Assembly (NCBI RefSeq): GCF_006007885.1
Contig: NZ_VCRO01000007.1
Span: 124,001-188,000 of the forward strand
Origin: Alteribacter natronophilus
Lineage (GTDB): Bacteria; Bacillota; Bacilli; Bacillales; Salisediminibacteriaceae
Length of the DNA: 64,000 nt
Direction of reading: 5' to 3'
The translations under genes were made by a program, and so were the position numbers. Numbering within the stretch: the stretch's first letter is position 1; each line of letters begins with the position of its first letter. A model generated the notes under the pieces. The model was not told the origin of the DNA. It did no database searches and was given only the letters and a program-made list of their open reading frames with translations. This document shows, piece by piece, positions 58,223 to 64,000 of this stretch.

Positions 58223-58308
58223 AAGCCTGCCTGTGTTTACTTTAAAAGCTGCCTGCATCACCAGGGCGGATGAAGAACTTAAAAGGTAACAGTAAATCTA
58301 AAAAAAGA

Positions 58309-58334
58309 TGTAACTATTCAGGTCGGTTCTCGAC
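58309..58334 (+). promoter_or_regulatory. SigX autoregulatory ECF promoter
   Basis: TGTAAC (58309-58314), 16 bp, CGAC (58331-58334), the form of the sigX autopromoter in B. subtilis. Confidence 0.85.
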
Positions 58335-58361
58335 AAATTTAAGTGACAGGGAGGGAAAACT

Positions 58362-58895
58362 GTGCGGGAGGAGTTCGAACGCCTGTATGAAACGTATCAT
58401 CAGGCCCTGTTCCAGTACCTGTTTTATATGGTTAGAAACCGTGAAACAGCAGAAGAATTAGTGCAGGAAGTGTACATTAAAGTACTTCATTCATATAAAG
58501 GCTTTGAAGGGAAGAGCTCGGAGAAAACGTGGCTCTACTCGATTGCCAAGCATGTCGCTATCGACTGGATGCGAAGTCAGAACCGAAAGAAGCGAAAATG
58601 GCTCGGGAAACAGTATGAACTGTCGGAGCGGGCCTTTGAAATGAGGGATCCTTCTCCGCTTCCTGACGAGATTGTCGAGCAGAATGACGATGTTCAGCAC
58701 GTGTACCGGATGATGGAAAAGTGTACTGAGGACCAGAAGCAGGTGCTGATTCTTCGCTATATCCAGTCCATGTCGATCCAGGAAACCGCTGCGGTTCTCG
58801 ACTGGACCGAAAGCAAAGTAAAGACGACGCAGCACAGAGCGGTGAAAGCGCTTAAAAAACACCTTGAAACCGAAATTGCAGAAAAGGAGGGATGA
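58362..58895 (+). CDS. sigX: ECF sigma factor SigX
   Basis: 177 residues. Sigma-70 region 2 (about 5-75: LFQYLFYMVRNRETAEELVQEVYIKVL, EGKSSEKTWLYSIAKHVAIDWMR) and region 4 (about 115-165: DQKQVLILRYIQSMSIQETAAVLDWTESKVKTTQHRA). Region-by-region agreement with B. subtilis SigX is high. It controls envelope-stress genes. The start is GTG at 58362 after GGGAGG. Followed directly by its anti-sigma gene. Confidence 0.93.
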   Translation: MREEFERLYETYHQALFQYLFYMVRNRETAEELVQEVYIKVLHSYKGFEGKSSEKTWLYSIAKHVAIDWMRSQNRKKRKWLGKQYELSERAFEMRDPSPLPDEIVEQNDDVQHVYRMMEKCTEDQKQVLILRYIQSMSIQETAAVLDWTESKVKTTQHRAVKALKKHLETEIAEKEG

Positions 58896-58897
58896 GG

Positions 58898-60331
58898 ATG
58901 ACCAAAAAGTCACGATGGAATGACCGGGAAATTGAAGATACACTGCACGACCTCCCTCCCATAAAAGACAGGCAGTCAAAAGACGACCTTTTTGCGAAGA
59001 TTGAAAAACGTGCCCAGGAAGAGCCGCCTCAGCTGAGAAGCGGAAAGAAACAGAAGCCCGCATGGCTGTTTCCGGTTATGGCAAGTGCTGCCGCTCTCTT
59101 TCTGCTCGTTCTTATTGTTCCGTCGCTGCTCACGGACCAGAATGACACACTGACACTTGATTCATCACAGGACAGCACTGCCGGAGACGGAACGGAGTCC
59201 GGTTCAGTTGAGCAGTTCGCTGAAAATAATGATGACTCTGCAGGAGAAGATGGCATCGGACATGATGGAGGCTCTGCTGGAGATTCAGACACTGCAGGAG
59301 ACTCAGACACTGCAGGAGAGTCAGACACTGGGACCGGCAATGAAAACGGTGAAGAGAGCATTGAAATTGCCGGGACAGAAGAAGAGGAAGAAGAGACATC
59401 TGAGGAAGCCGATGATCCGGCAGGAAATGGTGAATCGGAGGAAAACGGAAGCGACGAAGAAATACGTACAGCAGAGCTTGAAGTTCCCGAAGCGGATGAA
59501 GAGATGGTTTCCGTGCCGGTACCATACGTGTACACAACAGACGAGGAAGAGTTTGTTGTAGCGCTGAAGCACGAAACCATGGATCCCGAAGAGGGACTTG
59601 ATGAACTCCTTCTGGAGAGACTTACTGCTTCCGATGAAGAAAACAGACTCTTCCTTCCGGGCCTCACCGATATCGCTCTTTCAGAAGAGGGGACGGTTCA
59701 GCTGACGTTTGAAGAGGCGGAGGAAGAGCGCTATCTTGCCCTTTCATCAACCGAGTCCATCTACTACCGGCAGGGTCTGGACGAAGTTTTCGCTTCACTC
59801 GGATATGACCGTGTGGAAGTCAAGGGTGAAGAGGAAGACGGATTTGCATTTGGACAGTACGGAGCAGAATGGAACATCCGTGAAGAAGCGGTTCGAAACG
59901 GCTATCTTCTCTTTGAAACAGGAGAAGAAACACTGTTTGTCCACGCTTCTCAGGTACAGACTGAACAGCCCGGAGCAGAAAACTTTGAAGCCGTTCTTGA
60001 ATGGATGCAGGCATACGAAAGCGAAAGCAGCTCCTTCCGCTCCCCATTCCCAGGTGACCGGATGGAAAACGAAGAGCCGCTGATTGAGGAAGTTGACCTT
60101 CATGATGAGGGCGCCACAGTCAGTTTCGCAGATAGCCTGACGTTTGAGGAAGTGAATGCGGAGCAGTACAGAATGCTTCGTGCCATCCTTTTTACAGCGG
60201 CAGACTTCGACCTTGATTTTGTCCTGTTTGAAGGTGACGGTGCAGAAGAGGTTTCACGTGACGGAGATACTCACCCCGTGGCGATCGGCAAACCACTTCG
60301 ACCGGAAACAATGTATAACGGAATGGAATAG
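58898..60331 (+). CDS. rsiX: Anti-sigma factor RsiX with GerMN domains
   Basis: 477 residues, longer than B. subtilis RsiX (about 370). The cytoplasmic sigma-binding segment (about 1-50), one helix (PAWLFPVMASAAALFLLVLIVP, about 53-74), an acidic disordered linker with DTAGDSDTAGESDTG-type repeats (about 80-200) and two GerMN-like domains outside the membrane (about 205-325 and 340-460). It sequesters SigX at the membrane. ATG at 58898 lies 7 nt after AGGAGG; the site is inside sigX, so the genes are coupled. Confidence 0.9.
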   Translation: MTKKSRWNDREIEDTLHDLPPIKDRQSKDDLFAKIEKRAQEEPPQLRSGKKQKPAWLFPVMASAAALFLLVLIVPSLLTDQNDTLTLDSSQDSTAGDGTESGSVEQFAENNDDSAGEDGIGHDGGSAGDSDTAGDSDTAGESDTGTGNENGEESIEIAGTEEEEEETSEEADDPAGNGESEENGSDEEIRTAELEVPEADEEMVSVPVPYVYTTDEEEFVVALKHETMDPEEGLDELLLERLTASDEENRLFLPGLTDIALSEEGTVQLTFEEAEEERYLALSSTESIYYRQGLDEVFASLGYDRVEVKGEEEDGFAFGQYGAEWNIREEAVRNGYLLFETGEETLFVHASQVQTEQPGAENFEAVLEWMQAYESESSSFRSPFPGDRMENEEPLIEEVDLHDEGATVSFADSLTFEEVNAEQYRMLRAILFTAADFDLDFVLFEGDGAEEVSRDGDTHPVAIGKPLRPETMYNGME

Positions 60332-60343
60332 ATAAGAATTTTT

Positions 60344-60378
60344 CAGGCCCCGGTAATGAAGCTCCGGGGTCTTTTTCT
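60344..60378 (+). terminator. Terminator of sigX-rsiX
   Basis: GGCCCCGG and CCGGGGTC pair around a 10-nt loop, followed by TTTTT. Confidence 0.85.
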
Positions 60379-60589
60379 GAAGCGCTGACAGGTGAGGATG
60401 ACGAATGGAGCGGAATTTCTCTTTTGCTGTATATTCCTGCTATACTGAATAGCAGTTGACGAACGAAACGGAATTTCCTTCCTGCATTCGGGAAATTATC
60501 CGGAATCCTTTGTTATGCGACAGCCTTTCCGGCATACAGTCGAAGGGTGTTTCCCGGGAAATGATGATGTCGATAGGGTGTGAATAAAC

Positions 60590-62359
60590 GTGAGTCTGAA
60601 AAACGACACAGATAGAGCAGGTTCTGAAAAAATATCGTTCCGCGTGTTCTGGGAAATGGTGAAGAGTACAAAGCCGCCGAAATGGATCGTTTTCGCGGCG
60701 GTGATTCTGAGCCTGATCGAGACCGGGGTGGGCCTTGTGATTCCCCTTTTTACCCAGAGCGTAGTGGATCAGCTGGCGGAAGCAGCACTCGAGCCGGGAT
60801 TGATTGTCCTCTTTATCAGCCTGTTTGTTCTCCAGGCCGTTGCGACAGGCTTCTCGATTTACCTCCTTACCTATGTGGGGGAACATGTCGTAAGAGAGCT
60901 TCGCCTTAAGCTGTGGAGAAGGGTGCTCCGCCTGCCGGTATCCTACTACGATTCGAACCGGACAGGGGAGACGATCAGCAGAATTACAAACGATACGAAT
61001 ATTGTCAAAGGCCTGATTACACGACATCTCGTGACAGCGGTGACCGGTGTAATTTCCATCGTCGGGGCTGTAGCGATTCTGCTCGTTCTGGACTGGCAGA
61101 TGACCCTTGTTATGCTGGCAGTCGTCCCAGTGATGCTGTTTATTATCATCCCCCTCGGCAGGAAAATGTACAGAGTGTCGAAGTCGATTCAGAAGGAGAT
61201 GGCGAATTTTACAACGGTCCTTACTCAGGTTCTCTCGGAAATCAGACTTGTAAAGGCGTACAGTGCCGAGGAGAGGGAAACAGCTTCGGGACATGAGCGT
61301 GTGAGCGGCCTGTTCCGTTTCGGTCTGAAAGAGGCCCGGGTATTTGCCGTTCTTAATCCTCTGATTACACTCGCCATGATGGGGGTTCTCGTATTTATTA
61401 TCGGTTACGGTGGTGTCCGCGTAGCGGCAGGCGCTATAACTGCGGGCCAGCTGGTCGCTTTTATTCTTTATCTGTTCATGATCATCATTCCGGTAAGCCG
61501 TTTTGCCTCGTTCTTTGCAGAGGTGCAGAAAGCAATGGGGGCTACAGAGCGGATCAGCGCGCTGTACAATATGAAGGAAGAGGAATACGAACGTGAGCGG
61601 AAGCCCAGCAGCGGCGACCTTACAGCTGAGCATATCGCCTTCCAATATGGCAGTGGAGATCCGGTGCTGCGGGACGTAAGTTTCACTGTTCCCCGTAATC
61701 GGGTGACTGCCATTGTCGGCCCGAGTGGAAGCGGAAAGACGACGCTGTTTTCCCTTGTTGAACGGTTTTATGAACCGTCGGAAGGGGCGTTTTATCTTGG
61801 CGGTGTGCCTGTCCGGGAAATTCATCTGAAGGACTGGCGGCAGCAGATCGGCTACGTGTCCCAGGAAAGTCCTCTTATGGCAGGGAGTATCCGGGAGAAT
61901 ATGACGTACGGTGTGAACAGGGAAGTGACAGACCCGGAGCTTGAGCATGCCGGTCGTCTCGCAAACGTTCATGATTTTGTATCGGAGCTCCCGGACAGTT
62001 ACGAAACCGAAGTAGGGGAGCGGGGAATCAAACTGAGCGGCGGTCAGCGCCAGCGGGTTGCGATTGCCCGTGCGATTCTCAGGAACCCGTCCCTGCTTAT
62101 GCTCGATGAAGCCACATCCAGCCTCGACAGTGAATCGGAGCGGAAAATTCAGGAAGCACTCGACAATGTAATGGAGGGGCGGACGACGATCGTCATTGCC
62201 CACCGGCTGTCCACGGTGCTCGGAGCCGATCAGATTATCGTCATGGAAAAAGGCAGAATTACAGGGACCGGCACGCACGCCGAACTTCTGGAATCCAATC
62301 CTCTGTACCGGCGCCTTGCTTCTCAGCAGTTTGCAGCAGGTAATGGAGATGAGGGTTAG
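60590..62359 (+). CDS. Multidrug ABC half-transporter (BmrA-like)
   Basis: 589 residues, the same length as B. subtilis BmrA. Six-helix ABC membrane domain (about 20-330), then the nucleotide-binding domain: Walker A GPSGSGKTT (about 377-385), Q-loop YVSQESPL, signature LSGGQRQR, Walker B LLMLDEATSSLDSESE and H-loop IAHRLST. It works as a homodimer exporting drugs or lipids. The start is GTG at 60590 after AGGGTG. BmrA assignment is by length and motif layout. Confidence 0.87.
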   Translation: MSLKNDTDRAGSEKISFRVFWEMVKSTKPPKWIVFAAVILSLIETGVGLVIPLFTQSVVDQLAEAALEPGLIVLFISLFVLQAVATGFSIYLLTYVGEHVVRELRLKLWRRVLRLPVSYYDSNRTGETISRITNDTNIVKGLITRHLVTAVTGVISIVGAVAILLVLDWQMTLVMLAVVPVMLFIIIPLGRKMYRVSKSIQKEMANFTTVLTQVLSEIRLVKAYSAEERETASGHERVSGLFRFGLKEARVFAVLNPLITLAMMGVLVFIIGYGGVRVAAGAITAGQLVAFILYLFMIIIPVSRFASFFAEVQKAMGATERISALYNMKEEEYERERKPSSGDLTAEHIAFQYGSGDPVLRDVSFTVPRNRVTAIVGPSGSGKTTLFSLVERFYEPSEGAFYLGGVPVREIHLKDWRQQIGYVSQESPLMAGSIRENMTYGVNREVTDPELEHAGRLANVHDFVSELPDSYETEVGERGIKLSGGQRQRVAIARAILRNPSLLMLDEATSSLDSESERKIQEALDNVMEGRTTIVIAHRLSTVLGADQIIVMEKGRITGTGTHAELLESNPLYRRLASQQFAAGNGDEG

Positions 62360-62532
62360 AGCGCAGCGTGGGTTTGGAGGAGAAGAAGTGTAGAGGTTGA
62401 GGGGGCTGAGGGGCTGAAAAGGCATTAAGTCCGTTAAAGTTTTGATTAAGCCCGCCAAAAGGGAAACTAAGTCCTCAAAGCTGTAGGTAAAATCGCTGTT
62501 GCTGCTTGAGGCGGATAAACGTCCAAATATAA

Positions 62533-62672
62533 AGGCTGGGACATAAGTAAAGTGTTTAGATTAGTATCCGGACAAAAAGCTGACAAGCGGCGAATATTTC
62601 AGGAGCAATTAACCTGCATCACATATGGATCGTTCGGATTTTGAACCGTAAAAACACTTCTGTCCCAGCCTC
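62533..62672 (-). repeat. Interspersed repeat family B, internally deleted copy
   Basis: 140 bp, inverted relative to copies 1 and 2 and again between convergent genes. Both outer parts are kept (AGTGTTTAGATTAGTATCCGG and GGCGAATATTTCAGGAGCA), but about 96 bp of GC-rich core is missing, with the break between short CGC direct repeats. Confidence 0.8.
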
Positions 62673-62679
62673 ACTGCAC

Positions 62680-64000
62680 CTATTGGTGTTTGTTTATCTC
62701 ATACTTCTTCAGCCGATACTGCAGACTCTGGCGGCTGATACCCAGTTCTTTAGCTGCCTGGGTAACGTTATGTTCGCACTGTTCCAGGATTTCTTCTATA
62801 TAGGCGCGCTCTGCCTCTTCCATAAATGACTGGAGCGTTCTGTTTGTTTTTTTCTCCCCCTGTCCCGCTCCGGGTGCAGGAGCCGAAGGGGTGAAGGAGT
62901 AGGTGGCGTATAGAGGGAACTTGTGCCGGACATGAGGGGGCAGGTGGGAAAAATCGATTTCCTCGTCGTAGGAAATCATGTTCATCGCACCTTCAATCAT
63001 GTGCTCAAGTTCCCTGACGTTCCCCGGCCAGTCGTATTCGGCAAACAGCTCCATCACTCCCTGTGATACACCGGGTACAGCAAGCTGAAAGCGGTGATTG
63101 TACTTTGCCGTAAAGTGCTCCACAAGACGGGGGAGGTCATCTTTTCGCTTCCGGAGAGGCGGAATGACAATGGAAACTACGCTCAGACGGTAGTAAAGGT
63201 CTTCCCGCAGGTGGTTGTTATTCATGGAAACGAGAGGATCCTCGTTTACTGTTGCAAGAATCCGGACATCAACCGGGCGGTCTTTCGTATCGCCGATCCG
63301 CCGTATCGTTTTCTCCTGTATCGCCCGCAGCAGTTTCGCCTGGAGCGGTGCACTGAGTGAATTGATCTCATCGAGCATAAGTGTGCCGCCGTCAGCCTGC
63401 TCAAACAGTCCCGGGTGCTCGGAGGCGCCCGTAAACGCACCTTTTACCGTACCGAAAAGGATGCTCTCGATAAGCGTATCGGGTAGCGCTGCGCAGTTCT
63501 GGCTGATAAACGGCTTGGATGAGCGCTCGCTTCCATTATGAATACTCTGGGCAAACAGTTCTTTTCCCGTCCCGGTTTCGCCGGTGATCAGAACAGATGA
63601 GGTGGTTCGTGTCGCCCGCTTTGCGTTTTCAATCACTTCAAGGAAGGGGAGGCTTTTGCCGATGATCTGGTCGAACGTAAATTTTGCATCGGGTTTTTCA
63701 CGGGCGTTCTCCCGTGTGAGCCGCTCCAGACGGGTAATGTCCTTCGCAATTTCCACAGCACCGATGATTTCGCCCCCGTCACTCCGAAGAGGAAATGTAT
63801 CATTAATCGTCGTAATCTCCTGGCCCTTGTAATTAAAGTAAGTCTGTTTGGCGTTCTTCCGCACATCCCCGTTGCGAAGAGCAAGCATGAGTCGGCTTTC
63901 CTCCTCGTCTGCGAACATAAAAATGTCCATAATCCGCCTGTGCAGTACGTCAACTTTGTCCATATCCTCGATTTCACTCATCTTCCGGTTATAAACAATC
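62680..64000 (-). CDS. Sigma-54-dependent activator, RocR-like (5' end beyond the right edge)
   Basis: At least 440 residues visible; the frame stays open to the window edge (upstream of the in-frame ATG at 63981 it reads IVYNRK, typical PAS sequence), so the real start lies outside. PAS domain remains at the N-terminus (KMSEIEDMDKVDV, then IGAVEIAKDITRLE). AAA+ domain: Walker A GETGTGKE, KGAFTGA sigma-54 contact loop, Walker B GTLMLDEIN, arginine finger REDLYYRL. Fis-type helix-turn-helix at the end (AAKELGISRQSLQYRLKKY). The layout is that of RocR/BkdR-type activators of amino-acid catabolism. Confidence 0.92.
   Translation of the reverse strand, partial: IVYNRKMSEIEDMDKVDVLHRRIMDIFMFADEEESRLMLALRNGDVRKNAKQTYFNYKGQEITTINDTFPLRSDGGEIIGAVEIAKDITRLERLTRENAREKPDAKFTFDQIIGKSLPFLEVIENAKRATRTTSSVLITGETGTGKELFAQSIHNGSERSSKPFISQNCAALPDTLIESILFGTVKGAFTGASEHPGLFEQADGGTLMLDEINSLSAPLQAKLLRAIQEKTIRRIGDTKDRPVDVRILATVNEDPLVSMNNNHLREDLYYRLSVVSIVIPPLRKRKDDLPRLVEHFTAKYNHRFQLAVPGVSQGVMELFAEYDWPGNVRELEHMIEGAMNMISYDEEIDFSHLPPHVRHKFPLYATYSFTPSAPAPGAGQGEKKTNRTLQSFMEEAERAYIEEILEQCEHNVTQAAKELGISRQSLQYRLKKYEINKHQ

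Noticed and set aside
58270..58461. 63-codon frame overlapping the sigX promoter and start
   Set aside because: It runs across the ECF promoter and into sigX in another frame; sigX itself is certain.
60440..62458. 672-codon reading frame on the minus strand opposite the ABC exporter gene
   Set aside because: The plus strand has all ABC motifs in order and a full-length product; the opposite frame has no domain, a composition rich in His, Arg and Cys, and no ribosome site.

Overview
The window looks like chromosome of a low-to-mid G+C, endospore-forming, salt-adapted Bacillaceae. Bacillus-type genes are present (opuAA with a GbsR-family regulator, sinR, ytpB, csaA, catE-like, sigX-rsiX, bmrA-like, CotX- and YjcZ-type spore proteins). 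Salt adaptation is suggested by a glycine betaine ABC transporter, a BCCT carrier and many very acidic secreted lipoproteins. Shine-Dalgarno sites are strong (AGGAGG), and GTG/TTG starts are common. The genus is not certain; a haloalkaliphile related to Salisediminibacterium, Alkalicoccus or Salipaludibacillus is a guess from style. No tRNA, rRNA, CRISPR array, IS element or prophage was seen.

Layout. 0-2.1 kb: opuAA (cut by the left edge) divergent from a GbsR-type regulator. 2.1-6.6 kb: a catabolic operon on the minus strand (small partner protein, sodium:solute symporter, Yip1-like membrane protein, acyl-CoA synthetase) behind a promoter overlapped by a cre box. 6.9-15 kb: receiver-like protein, terpene synthase YtpB, LolA-like lipoprotein, uracil-DNA glycosylase, rhodanese-like membrane protein, CatE-like dioxygenase, and the futalosine-pathway genes mqnB-mqnD. 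15-21 kb: DUF4385 protein, four acidic lipoproteins, a MarR-MATE pair and two small stress-type genes. 21-30 kb: NarL-type two-component system, secreted subtilase, a six-unit tandem repeat, NERD protein, methyltransferase and a GGDEF-EAL protein. 30-35 kb: AldA-like dehydrogenase, YflT-like stress protein, DinB-like proteins and spore coat genes. 35-41 kb: LacI regulator with its PTS transporter, a TrmO-GrpB fusion, sinR and a cyanophycinase-like protein. 41-48 kb: BCCT carrier with an octapeptide-repeat tail, HD hydrolase, a lipoprotein class F sortase with its DUF4397 substrate, csaA. 48-55 kb: T-box-controlled argS, then a copper block (BNR-repeat lipoprotein, copA) and a double SpoVT-like regulator. 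55-64 kb: flavin reductase-like protein, GerMN lipoprotein, GDPD, sigX-rsiX, BmrA-like ABC exporter and a RocR-like sigma-54 activator cut by the right edge.

Regulation is the most informative part. Five sites match the general-stress sigma-B form GTTTAA/T-N14-GGGTAN, and three weaker ones resemble it. They precede acidic lipoproteins, the DUF4397-sortase pair, the YflT-like gene, a DUF3243 gene, a small gene and perhaps aldA. Two sites match ECF/SigX promoters (sigX itself and a GerMN lipoprotein), and two match sigma-K promoters (spore genes). Operators are readable for a LacI regulator (two palindromes 43 bp apart), a CsoR-type copper or sulfur sensor (two sites), a CatR/YodB-type sensor and CcpA. 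One 22-bp palindrome, present twice and identical, has no assigned regulator.

Two families of short interspersed repeats occur. Family B (236 bp full length) lies mostly between convergent genes and appears in full, internally deleted and end-only forms. Family A (106 bp core) occurs twice in full, once between the argS T-box and argS, and once as a fragment inside the catabolic operon.
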